Below are positions 24,140-34,694 of a stretch of DNA of 64,000 nt, piece by piece (position 1 is the first letter of the stretch; the number at the start of each line of letters is the position of its first letter). The translations under genes and the position numbers were made by a program. Under the pieces are notes generated by a model. That model worked only from the letters and a program-made list of their open reading frames with translations. It was not told the origin of the DNA and did not search any database. Source of the stretch: Phoronis australis (taxonomy: Eukaryota > Phoronida > Phoronidae); NCBI GenBank assembly GCA_002633005.1, contig NMRA01000248.1, positions 124,001-188,000 of the forward strand, given 5' to 3'.

Positions 24140-24351
24140 ATGTTGGTTAAAACCACCACAGCTGATAACGCCCTAACATGTCAACAACATTGTTTAAATG
24201 AGACTCTGTTTGACTTTAAATCGGTGATCGTTTACGACGATTTGGACCTGTGTGAACTTAACAAAGCACGTATAGATTAATAAGTGTCGGAGGCAAGTTG
24301 GGCAAAGGACACTTCTTCTGGCTATAATGAAAAAAACATGCCTGGATATCT
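24140..24351 (+). pseudogene. Relic PAN/Apple-like exon with two in-frame stops
   Basis: The plus frame reads ALTCQQHCLNETLFDFKSV and then DDLDLCELNKARI. This matches the central part of a PAN/Apple domain (C-x3-C, then F-K-S, then C-x-L). It is followed by TAATAA at 24278-24283, after which the same frame continues to a good donor (GGATATCT|GTAAGT at 24352). It lies in the first large intron of the modular gene and has the gene's orientation. It is best read as a disabled domain copy; an acceptor upstream is not clear. Confidence 0.55.
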
Positions 24352-25364
24352 GTAAGTACAAAAACTACGTAACGGATGAAAGTTAGCAACTTCGAAAGGT
24401 AACAATTATTCTGATGGCTAAAGGTGTTATTATTTCCGGCCCCTCCCAGCCGTCACCGCTTTTGAGCTCTGAGGTTCCCACTCGCCATCTCTACACCATA
24501 CCACTCAAATTTCTTGTCAACCTCTTTGCACAAAATTCCAAATGGAAGACTACGGTAGTCGCTAACCATGCTTCCGACGAACCTGAAACTCGTTAAATTA
24601 AACTCATGTGGTCGATCAATTCGATACAGAAGTCCACACAGATTACTCAATAAGTCAAACGTATGATCATGCATATTTACGTCCATGCAATATGTTATAC
24701 ACCGTTTTAATGTACCAAATTAAAGCAATTACTTGATTAAATATGACAATCCATCACACACGCTGTTTTGAAACTCCTTTATTCAAAACCTTCATGTATC
24801 AAAGTTCTGTAAATAATACATGTACAAAAACAGAACGGCGCTGGACTGGTTAGGCAGCCACACCAGGTGACCCCGATCTCGTCCAGTTATGATTGGCCAC
24901 AATGGGAAGTCAATCAACGAAAGTTGCACTCCCAACAAACTATTTAATACTTAGCAAAATAAAATTTTGCCAGTTATGCTGCTCTGACAATGTGAAAAGT
25001 AGATTTTCTAAGGTACACTTGTTGAAATGAACCCTATCATTTTTTCTCAGATTTACTGTAATTTGAGTTATTTGACCTTCAATTTCAAAAAATGCCTAAT
25101 TTGAAAATTTTCAAAAACTTTGTGAAATTTTGTGAAACTAACTTGTTAGATAGAGTTTAAAACGAGCTTTCAAAATATGCTCTGTATTTTCGCTACAACG
25201 TATCGTTTTTGAATTATTCGGGATTTTCTGATGGTGCTGTTCCTTTGTAGACTGATTTTTGCTGCTGCACTTTTGTTGGTTTACCTTCGGCTGAAAATGA
25301 CAACATTTCTTTCTCATTTATGACATCTTCATTTGTCATATGATTGCTCAACATCGACACCACC

Positions 25365-25432
25365 ACCATCATCATCATCATCATCATTATCATCATTATC
25401 ATCATAATTGTCATCATCATCATCTCCATTGT
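25365..25432. repeat. (ATC)n microsatellite
   Basis: Imperfect ATC/TCA trinucleotide run; on the minus strand it reads as a meaningless poly-Met open frame. Confidence 0.95.
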
Positions 25433-25589
25433 CGTCTTTTTAGACAATTTTGTTAAGTGTCACTCCTCCGAGCGCTTTCATTGCTTGGCAAAATAGAATT
25501 TCACAAAGTATGTTGTTCTGGCCAATGAGATAAATATATTTATACCACAATATTAGCCTCGAATGGCAGATACAACCGTGTAATAACCC

Positions 25590-25860
25590 ATAAAGTCATC
25601 TCACTAATGAGATAATATTTTGGCGGGAAACCGAGGCCGGATTCGAGCCCGGGCCTCAAGAGTTTCTAGTCGCCGACTTTACCACTACACCACTTAGAGG
25701 CTGACGTCATCGAACGTGAAAATAGAATACTTACATTTGTAAATGAGAAAGGGCATTGCACCGACATTTATACGCTATGAAAAATAAGACGCATAATTTC
25801 CATAAAAACGATATATTAATTCAGTGAAAATTTTCTCTCGTGTTCTCTCACTTGTAATTC
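25590..25860 (-). mobile_element. tRNA-headed element, short arm copy
   Basis: It begins with CTCACTAATGAGATAATATT and GGCGGGAAACCGAGGCCGG. Then comes the minus-strand tRNA-like head (B-box part CGGATTCGAGCCCGGGCC, A-box part ACTTTACCACTACACCACTT) and the shared AACGTGAAAATAGAATACTT tail. It matches the first part of the right arm of the long inverted repeat at 26.8 kb and runs into the hairpin unit at 25864. Confidence 0.75.
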
Positions 25861-25863
25861 ACC

Positions 25864-26021
25864 GATTATTACATGTTCTCAGTCGTTATCCCCCTTATCT
25901 AGAGCCCTCGTGGATTTTGTAGAATTATCAACCTCGGGGCTAACGCCCCTCGGGCGAGCATTCTCCAAAATCCACTCCGGCTCTAGATAACGGGGAATAA
26001 TGACTTCGCCATGTAATAATC
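25864..26021. mobile_element. Hairpin MITE, complete unit (158 bp)
   Basis: The ends GATTATTACATG and CATGTAATAATC are exact inverted copies. Pairing continues through CGTTATCCCCCTTATCTAGA / TCTAGATAACGGGG and GTGGATTTTG / CAAAATCCAC to the GGGGCTAACGCCCC centre. The arms are about 65 bases. Truncated copies lie at 21133, 26065, 27473 and 60663. Non-coding. Confidence 0.85.
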
Positions 26022-26660
26022 TATATTGATACCACAATATTAGCGTCAAATAGCAGATACATATAGATTATTACATGGCGAAGTCGTTATCCCCCGTTGT
26101 CTAGAGCCCGAGTGGATTTTGAAGAATTATCGCCCGAGAAACTTGATGAATCGATTTACCTTTTCTGACTCTCCACGGCTTTGTAACTACTTTCTATGTC
26201 AGAGGCCGGGGTCGAAGGTCGTGACCTTTTAAGAAAAGCCCGATTATTTTTGTCAAATATTGCTTTTACTCAAAACCAATTGAAAACTTAAATATTATAG
26301 AAATAAATTGAATTTATAAAGTAAGGCTTACCAACTATTATAGCTTAAAACACGTTTTTTTCACGCTAAGCTTCGACCGGGAAATTATCGTCTGCTAAAG
26401 TAGGTTACCACTGGTAACTGAATATAATTCTCAAGTCAAAGATGCTGACGACACGATACCCGCATTCAAACTAGAGATCGGTGATTTACAAGTAAGAAGA
26501 CATGAGAGAAAAATTTCATGGAATTAAGATATCATTTTTATGGAAATTATGTGTCTTATTTTCCGTAACGTATAAGCACAGTACAATGCGGTTTGTTGAA
26601 CGTGCGATTATTGCGCGTGCTCATTTAAGTATTCTATTTTCACTCTTGATGACGTCAGTC

Positions 26661-26727
26661 GCTGCGTGGTGTAGTGGTAAAGTCGGCGACCAGCAACATT
26701 AGGGTCCCGGGTTCGACCCCGTCCTCG
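26661..26727 (+). repeat. tRNA-like head, left arm
   Basis: The A-box-like TGGTGTAGTGGTAAAGTCGG and the B-box-like GGGTTCGACCCC are about 30 bases apart, the layout of an internal Pol III promoter. The copy in the right arm is degraded in the B-box. Confidence 0.8.
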
Positions 26728-26883
26728 GTTTCCCGCCAAATCGTTATCTCGCTAGTGAGATAACTTTATGGGTTATTACACGGTTGTATCTGCCATTTGA
26801 CGCTAATATCGTGGTATAAAACCGTGTAATAACCCATTTAGTTATCTCACTAGTGAGATAACATTTTGGCGGGAAACCGAGGC

Positions 26884-26946
26884 CGGTTTCGAAAAAGGGC
26901 CTCAAGAGTTTCGAGTCGCCGACTTTACCACTACACCACTCAGCGG
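26884..26946 (-). repeat. tRNA-like head, right arm (degraded B-box)
   Basis: Minus-strand reading gives GAGTGGTGTAGTGGTAAAGT followed by a B-box disturbed to CTTTTTCGAAACC. It is the mirror of 26661-26727 and shows that the two arms have diverged. Confidence 0.75.
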
Positions 26947-27519
26947 CTGACGTCAACTTATCGTGAAAATAGAATACTTAAATGAGCACGCATGATCAGC
27001 AAAGGGCATTGTACCAACATTTATACGCTATGAAAAAAAAGACGCATAATTTCCATAAAAACGATATTTTAATTCAGTGAAATTTTTCTGTCGTGTTCTC
27101 TCACTTGTAAATCACCCATCTCCCATTTGAATGCGGGTATCGTAACGTCGGGATCCTTTGACTAGAGCATTATACTCAGTTACTAGTGGCAACCTACTTT
27201 AGCAGACGATATTATCGCGGTCGAAGCTTAGCGTGATAAAATGTGTAGTAAGCTACAATACTTTCTAAACCTTAATTTATAGATTCACTTTATTTCTATT
27301 TTGTTTAAATTTTCAATTGGTTTTGAGTAAAAACATTTTTTGACAAGAATAGCTCGGCTTTTCTTAAAAGATCATGACCTCCGACCCCGGGCCTCTGACA
27401 CAGAAAGTAGTTACAAAGCCGAGGCGAGTCGAGAAAGGTAGATCATGGCATTCTCGTTCAGTATGTGGTATAAATAGATTATTACATGTTCTCAATCGTT
27501 ATCCCCCTTATCTAGCCAT

Positions 27520-28620
27520 TTTGTTTTCGATTTCAGATTCAAAAACCCATAGAAGCCGCATTTTTTACGTACACGGCTGAAAATCAGTACGTTTATTAGC
27601 AGACATGTACTACCAGATTTTCCATAAATTATGCACTTCCGGTCCAAGATGGTGGAAGTATCGGCCATTGAATTTAGACACCCCGATTTCAGGAGGAAAA
27701 CTTTTGTCCTGCATAGGGCGCATGGTAGAACCAATTGCATTCTAAATTTTTCACGTTTCAAGTTTTTTTAGTAGCTGCTTAACCTGAAGTTGTTTTCAGA
27801 ATGGCAGTCTGACGCATTTTCATTAATTTTCAATCATTGGGGGTTTTATTTTGAACGGGAAAACCAAATGACGTTAATTTTTGCATGCAGATTCTCTGAA
27901 GTACAGTCTTTAAATGTACTGAACATTTTTTTCTCCATTCCACTGTTCTTGTTCGCGTAAAAGTTATTTGTACATACCAATGACATCGTGAATAAAATCT
28001 ACGGTATCTAAATCAAAAGTTTGAGAAGAACTATCGGCACATTATATCTTATCCTACTTCCTGACTAGTTCTTGCATGACTCGTACAAAAATGAAGTAAG
28101 AAATGACACTGACCGGTATGCTGGCGACTACCCGGATGGTGGCATCAACCACTTAGTGTTCCCACTCGATCTTTTTGAATTCTTCACACAAAAAATAATC
28201 ACAAATGAACTACTTACCCCCATTTACTGCTCTGCCAAGTGAATTAGTTTTCATCTGCATTCGAACAATTCGGAACCACGTCAAGTTACACTCCAAAGCC
28301 TCTAGTGCGAACACCGGCCAGTATTAGACTTGGTCGCATCACCCTCATGAGAGAGAAATCACAAAAGGTATCCTTCTGCATATTGCGGCACAAAAACGCT
28401 ACCACAGTAATGGCCGTGATTTTATCTGTCTACCATCAACGGATAAACCTCTTCACGCAGAATACCGGATGCAAAATATTCTTTGTGAGAAAAAAATCAC
28501 ATCATAATCTAATAGCAAGCCACAGGTAGTTTATGGAATATGTTGCAAACAGTTTATCCCGTTCAATCCGCCATCTTCTTGTCACATCACGTGACCTGAT
28601 GAATATAGGTCCGAAAAGAT
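27520..28620. other. Intron of modular gene, nothing recognised
   Basis: No domain-like exon and no clear repeat ends seen. Confidence 0.35.
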
Positions 28621-28621
28621 T

Positions 28622-28690
28622 TCTGCTCCCGACCGGGACCCGAACCCAGGACCTTCTGCTAACGATGCAGACGCTCTCGCTGGCGGATTC
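28622..28690 (-). repeat. Second family of tRNA-derived SINE head
   Basis: The minus strand reads CCAGCGAGAGCGTCTGCATC and then CCTGGGTTCGGGTCCCGGTC. The A-like and B-box parts resemble an alanine-type tRNA and differ from the GTAGTGG heads elsewhere in the window. The body continues to about 28560. Confidence 0.65.
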
Positions 28691-29183
28691 AACGGGATAA
28701 AGTGCTTGCAACACAGGTAGTTGTAGCAAATTTATCGCTAATAGATAAGGATGTCATACGAAACCACTTTCTCAACGTTGGAGCAACTACTTGAATTCAC
28801 CTCTTTGCCTATCCTGTTCTTTTTGCCCATCTAAATCTGAAATTATTGGGGGTGTCAGAACTCTTCTTCGCAATTAGAATGTTGTAATGAATGTCCATGC
28901 ACTAAACTATAGTACGGTTACAAATCAATTTAATTTCAATGACATTAATTGACATTTTCTAATGAAAATTGTTTATTTTAGTACCACAATTTTCTTTAAT
29001 CTTATGTTATGCGTCTTACAGCTTATTTCATGTTAACACACAGTATATGCCTGAGAGTCCTCTCTGCTAACAGCTGCTTAAACATTTTGCGACAAAATCA
29101 TTTTACCGCAACAATGTAGCTACTAGCGTCAGCCAAGACTGCTTCTGCAGGCTGCACCGACAGCTTACATGTTTTTCTTGCAG

Positions 29184-29361
29184 CATGCAAAACTGGTTGG
29201 TATACTTGGCGCGGACAGTGTTACAAGTTCTTCACGGAAAGTGCTTCTGGAAACTCCAGCAATGCCTGGCATAACGCTAAGGACGCTTGTATGGCAGAGT
29301 CGGCCATGTTATCAAGTATCAATAGTGCCGAAGAAATGGATTTCGTCAAAAGCATTGCCGA
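29184..29361 (+). CDS. Modular gene: C-type lectin-like domain, exon A
   Basis: The exon (TTGCAG|CA, phase 1; GCCGA|GTAAGT, phase 2) encodes the N-terminal half of a CTLD. It has the opening CKTGWYTWRGQCYKFF with the first two cysteines, an N-glycosylation sequon (NSS), WHNAKDACMAESAML with the conserved W/A/C, and SSINSAEEMDFV matching the L-x-S-[IV]-x-S-x2-E-x2-F-[IV] helix. The domain binds sugars or protein ligands depending on the long loop. It continues in 30333-30436. Confidence 0.9.
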
Positions 29362-30332
29362 GTAAGTATTTACATATGTTGATGAACTTTCTTTATTGAA
29401 ACAATTAGCTCAGTTTTTGATACGAACACACGGATCCTTACGTAGCGACGAGTGAATTTTCAATTTGACATCATTGAGCTCCAATATCAAGATTTCTGTA
29501 AATATCACAAACAAAACATTAAAAACATCATTTTACTTAATCGGGAATTGTTTAAAGCTGTTCTAAAACCGCATTTGGTCAAAGATAAAAAGTTTTGATT
29601 TACACCTCTCGCCGTCATGAAACTGGTCTCAATGCGTTCCTTACTCAATTGTTCCTTCAGACATAGAAATAACTCACTATTTCTTAAGACCATGCTCAAA
29701 CCAAGCCCCAAAATCCCCTAGTCCCGTCTTATTTGAGTAAGGAGAAAATTGGGACATTTTTTGTTTTTTTAACAGAAGGCAGTGGTTTGTACTTACTGTA
29801 AACAAACCCAATCGCACGTCACTCTACTAAATGGCACATCATCTCATGAGAGGGGCTCCATGTACATGTATATTGCCTCTTTGTTAAAGCAGTTTTGTAT
29901 TGTGATTCTTACAAAAGTGTTGTTGTTAGGTTACGTGCTGTCTAGAATGAAATATATAAATAAATAACGAGCTACATGATAGCACAGTTACAGAAAATGT
30001 CTAAAACATGCAGTGCTATTTTGAAGCACGTCTGGCAATCGGTTATGCATATTTAGTTAATTCGGCACTGTATTTTAAGTTGTGAGATCTATCTCCAAGC
30101 GCCGTCATTTTGTAAAATTACTTCCCGTCACTTAACCGCTAATATTCAACGCAAATTTGCTGGCGATCAAGTGTCGACTGAAATGTATGGCAATTTGTGG
30201 GCTTTGCAACGAACCGGGAGACAAACGGACCACCAGCACAAGTGTCGACTGTATTTTCTTGTGGGGGATGGCCCTATTGTGCTTCCTCTGAGGCTACCCC
30301 GGTGTTGCTAAGAATATAATTGTTTCCCACAG

Positions 30333-30436
30333 AAAACACTACCCTGCCAGCAAGTTTTACATAGGACTGTCCTACGGTGTTCATGGGCATGAATGGGCTG
30401 ACAACTCTGCGACGTTCTACACACACTTCGGCCATG
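30333..30436 (+). CDS. Modular gene: C-type lectin-like domain, exon B
   Basis: CCACAG|A completes the split codon from exon A in phase 2. The exon encodes KHYPASKFYIGLSYGV, where YIGL is the WIGL motif of CTLDs, then HEWADNSATFYTHFGH. It ends CATG|GTAGGT in phase 1. The segment is short, with no EPN or QPD calcium/sugar motif visible, so classical mannose- or galactose-type calcium binding is doubtful. The next CTLD exon I recognise is at 38288. Confidence 0.88.
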
Positions 30437-30635
30437 GTAGGTTCACTTCAATTTATGCATCTGTATATGATGACTTGACTATATGCAATAGCAGACGAAC
30501 ACTTGGTGTTACTAGTGGATGTATAAAAATGAATAACATAAATTTTATGAGTGTCATAAAAAAGAAATTTTTTGGCTAATATAGTCACGGCTCTTTGGAA
30601 AACCTGAAAGCAAAATAGATGCAAATGAAACACAC

Positions 30636-30787
30636 CAGGGAAGAGTTCAATAACGCTAGAACCTCGCTAAATACATGTAGCAAGCTTTCTCAAGATAACG
30701 CGAGATATTGCCGTGTATATTAAATGGGAGCACGTGATTTTGGCAAGACTTTTCTCGCCTCGAGACAGCTACTGAACTCTACCCCGG
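30636..30787. mobile_element. MITE, GGTAGAG...ACGCTAG family (copy 1)
   Basis: The ends GGGAAGAGTTCAATAACGCT and GAACTCTACCCCGG are imperfect inverted repeats. The interior reversed matches the copy at 41977 (CAATATCTCGCG, CCAAAATCACG). Inserted in the intron after CTLD exon B. Confidence 0.65.
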
Positions 30788-30799
30788 AATATGCAGGTG

Positions 30800-33669
30800 A
30801 GGTGGTACGGAGATCTCTTACCTGGCATTACTTAGCAATTGAAAGCAAGGTTTAGTCGACTGCTGACGATTCAATCAATTGACTTTTTTTTGCTTTTTGA
30901 CTTAAGCTTGATGACAGATATATTCTAAAAATAACTTAACTTTGATTGTTTTGTTTTCTGCTTTTGACGAAACGTTTGTGTTCTGTCTAGTCGAGCAGAT
31001 TATGGAGTCAGCGATTTTGTGTTGTAAACAGAGGTTCAAACTTGTCCTGCTTTGGTGAAACAGCCCAAGTTCTCCATTGACTTAGCTTAGCCTAAAATCA
31101 AAGGCCAAATTCCAAAAGACGGTTCGAGAAACAGGGCTTTGGTGTCGTCTATCGATCTTTAGGCAAGCGGCAGGGCACTTTAAACCTACGTAGGCACATC
31201 TCTACTCAACAAAGTCCATGAAAGAATTTTGCTGTATCGTATACTGTGCTTCGTCGCAGGACAAATGATAAGCAGAATCGATATGCTGCTGATGTTTTGC
31301 TGTTCATACCCATGCGCGTACATGTATATATCTCTTTTCGAAATGTTCTATTATTTACACCGAACAGGTTTCCTTGACCGAGAAAACTTATACATGTATA
31401 TCGTGGGGTTACCGAGACACTGAATGTTATTTCATCATTTGTTTATCAGTCGACTAAAAGGGTGGGAAGTGAAATTCCATATTAATTTTTCAAAAACCAG
31501 CAAATAAGCATGCGCGGCGAACATAACGCAACATTAACCCAGTGTTGTCTGTTAGAAAATACGTTTTAATTGAGATCGCTTACGGCTACAAAACTGGTTT
31601 TGTGAGGTAGCTTTAATCCTTACTCACATGCAGTTTAGAAGCGATATCTGAGTTCGGAAAGAACTGGCACTCCGTTATTTTGTCAGGCAGAACGAATGAA
31701 ATTTCTGGTCACAGAGTCTGGAGAAATAATGAACGGTCAGTTCCTTCGAAGATAACACCCACCTCCAAATTGACTAAGGATCAATTTCACAATGGCGAAT
31801 GCTTTAACTCATGTTTGTGATAGAAGGTATGGAACAGCTTTAAATTAATTTTGATATGGGCGTGGTGTCTTTTATGAAAAAAAACATCCGCGGGCGAGGA
31901 AAAACGCGTGGATAATCGTTTTGCTTCATATTCTGAATTGTTTGTGACATATAGGCTTTTGTGAACAGTAAAGATTGTAAAGAGAAGGCTTACGAACTAT
32001 GTAGTATTGAGGGACGGAGATAACACTTTGAATGGCTCTAGAAAATCACATACTGTACAGTCTTTTGGGAATTCAATCGTCCCCCCCTGAGAAACCGTCT
32101 AGCAGAACATAGACGTCCCAGGTTGTGTCGCATTCCCTAGATACCGACCATGTCATTTACCGGAATAAAGTGAGACTTTTGACTTCTGACTACACTTGGT
32201 TTGTGGGGTTGGAGCCAAGTCGCAATGAATGTATACGGTGTTGGTAACCTGGCCGAGTTACGAAAGCACGTGTTTTCCTGTTCCGAATGAATACCTGACT
32301 GAATTAGCACAGTCACACCTGATTACTTGATACGTCATGCTGCGCAAAATTTCAACAAGGCAATCACTTGAATGATAAACTTGTGATTTCCCAATTGTGG
32401 CGGTCTGGTTAGTGGTATCAATAATGGCGTCCGAAATATTGTTCGCTGGTTTTGTTTCCAAAACTTGGTTCCACTGTCCGTTTATTTTTTATGTATGCTC
32501 ACTTATATAAACACAAGAGGGATTGCAGGGTTGCGTTCATGAAGTGTTGGCTTTTAGAAATTCAGCGTGCAAAGTGGACAACGAAAATCAGATTTGTTTT
32601 TATGGCTACCACAGCGGCAGCAGCACCATCAGAATATCACTAATGCAGTAAAAGATCTGCAGACGAGCTTTTGGACATTTAAAGGGAATTGGCTTTGGTT
32701 TAAGAAGAAATAACTTTGTAATGGAACTTTTGGCGGCGTGGCCTTGCTTTTTTACACCCTTGCGTTCATATGCGCCAGGTGTATATTTGCACGTATGTAA
32801 ATTTAGAGGTGATGTAATTGGACACCCGTATGTAGTTTTACACCCAGGTGTATTTGCGTGTACATGTAAAAATACACACCGTATGCAAATATACATGCAA
32901 ACTCAGGTGGGAACGCAATCTTCTAAGCGGGGTTTCGAATTGTGCATTCATTTCAGCTGGGCTCTAAACTGATAAGTGGATTTTCTTATTCATTAGCGGT
33001 ATATTTGCAAAATGATTGCACAACTTTCAAACCGCCCTTGGTCTTAGCAGATACATTAATTACTGAAATGTGTTTTATCACCAGTCCTACAACCGTTCTT
33101 AACAAACACACTTGCAATTGCGAGATAATTCCAAAAGTAATCCCCGGGGATCGATGCCAGGGCCTAAGAGCTCCCCACTGAGATTCAAAGCAATTTTATT
33201 GTTCTAGAACAATATTCTCTTTTCTAGCAAATGCTGCTTGTGTCGACTCCGCTGCAAAATGTATGGAGTACTGAGCGCAAAAAATGTTGCTTTTCTCTTT
33301 CACCATACAAACGCGATGTAAATTTACATCTACAAAAGGGTATAGATTTGCGTTTGGTGTATATTTACATACTAGTGTAAAAGCGCAGCATATAAACGGG
33401 GTTTTAGTCACCCCTGGACCGCTCCAAGAAATGCCGAAGATCACTTGAACTGGTCAGATTTTATAATCAACATGTCTTGAGGTTCGTCGGTGACCGAAGC
33501 CTTGTCTACACTCATTGATTTGACGATAGCACACGACACAAAATATCGGAACGTGTAGACAGACCTTTAGTTGAACATATACGTAAGATGTCGGACAATG
33601 ATTGGGGTCATTTAAGCACAAGTCGAGTAAAACCTTAAATTTAGAGTGTCAAATTTCTGCTTTTTTCAG
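30800..33669. other. Intron of modular gene
   Basis: No exon recognised. Two stretches (32777-32905 and 33300-33390) are rich in GTGTATATTTACATG-like words in both senses, an imperfect simple-repeat or hairpin structure. A missing small CTLD exon with the EPN-type loop could hide here, but I did not find one. Confidence 0.4.
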
Positions 33670-33803
33670 GTTACGGTGTGACGAAGAAGATTGTTTGTTT
33701 CCCTAACCAACTGTCATTAACCTGCCCACTTGGTAAAGTTCTCCGTATACACAGAGCAAATTTTGGGCGGACGTCAAGTAACGTATCAGGCTGCGAAACT
33801 GAG
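33670..33803 (+). CDS. Modular gene: SUEL/Gal-lectin domain, exon A
   Basis: The exon (TTTTTCAG|GT, phase 1; GAG|GTAATG, phase 0) encodes the first half of a rhamnose/galactose-binding SUEL domain: IVCFPNQLSLTCPLGKVLRI and then HRANFGRTS and the next Cys. ANFGR stands at the place of the family's ANYGR sugar-binding signature, with F for Y. The other half is 34007-34166. The pair is symmetric phase 1-1. It lies between CTLD exons B and C, as discussed in the findings. Confidence 0.9.
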
Positions 33804-34006
33804 GTAATGTCATCGTTTTCCCCATTAGGATTACTACGCACATCTTTGCTAAACATGCACGAACATTAAAGGATTTGATACATTTGTTTTTTAAAATAAA
33901 ACCGATTCCAGTTTCGTGTTTAATACAAACTGTAGTATTTTATCCCATTATCACACACAACTGTGCATGCATTGTTGTTTGAAATAATGACTTATTTTTT
34001 CAACAG

Positions 34007-34166
34007 AAACACATACTTGACTGCATCTCGCCGTCCAGTTTTACGATAATTCACAGCTCCTGCCATAATAAGACATCTTGCACCGTTAATCAAAGCACTT
34101 CTGTGTTTGGTGACCCCTGCCCAAGCGAAAAGAAGTACATTGAAGTAGACTACGATTGCGTAACAG
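34007..34166 (+). CDS. Modular gene: SUEL/Gal-lectin domain, exon B
   Basis: Starts TTCAACAG|AAA in phase 0 and ends ACAG|GTATGA in phase 1. It contains SCHNKTSCTVNQS, VFGDPC (the DPC signature of rhamnose-binding lectins) and KYIEVDYDC (the family's KYLxVxYxC end). With exon A the domain is about 97 residues, full length for the family, with all hallmark motifs kept, so it is probably functional. Two N-glycosylation sequons (NKT, NQS) are present. Confidence 0.92.
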
Positions 34167-34694
34167 GTATGATGCCGACAGTTGATGATGCAAGTGCTAT
34201 CTTGCCACTGCGACTGCGCATAATGGTTGACTGTCGGTTTCATCGGTTCAACCAGCTAAGACGTCCGATTGTTCTGTACGCTGGAAGCTGTCATCGATAA
34301 GCAACCAGAAATGTCTTGGCCGGTCGACACTGCAGAACCATGGGAGTCAATTAAGTGCAGCTTATGCATTAACCATAGCAGAAACATTTTCACCTATGAT
34401 TTGCGTCAAGCCGTTTTGTAAGAAAATCGCAAAAAATTATCAAATTACCACTTACTTTGAAAAATGTCATATCTGCTAACGCAACTTAAACTGTGGGTAT
34501 CGTTGGTGTAGCTGGCCGTAGGAAGCAGGGGGAGGGTGGGAGGCAAGTGCCCCCCACTAATTTTCGAGCTTCAGGGTTAAACCATGGTGACAACCGCCAT
34601 AGGCGTGGAGCCGGGGGCTGTCGAGAAAAGAAAGACAGTGAAAGTTGGGGTAGGGAGAAAATTCAAGAGACCATTTGTCCACTAGCAGTGCTTG

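Larger units (their letters stand above)
26155..27450. mobile_element. Long inverted repeat, about 630-bp arms
   Basis: The left arm 26155-26786 is repeated in reverse complement at 26818-27450. The paired landmarks are CGGCTTTGTAACTACTTTC / AAGTAGTTACAAAGCCG; GTTACCACTGGTAACTGA / TCAGTTACTAGTGGCAACC; the tRNA-like heads; and CTAGTGAGATAACTTTATGG / AGTTATCTCACTAGTGAGA. A spacer of about 32 bases (GTATCTGCCATTTGACGCTA ...) lies between them. The same spacer, in the opposite sense, recurs at 25549-25575 and 26031-26061. No open frame of transposase type is inside. It behaves like a foldback composite of two oppositely oriented SINE-headed elements. Confidence 0.85.

Noticed and set aside
25214-25447. 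Minus-strand open frame with a poly-methionine run.
   Set aside because: It is the translation of the ATC microsatellite.
26661-26727. A functional tRNA gene.
   Set aside because: A- and B-box-like words are present, but acceptor and anticodon stems do not pair and the copies are part of a repeated longer element, so SINE head is the better call.
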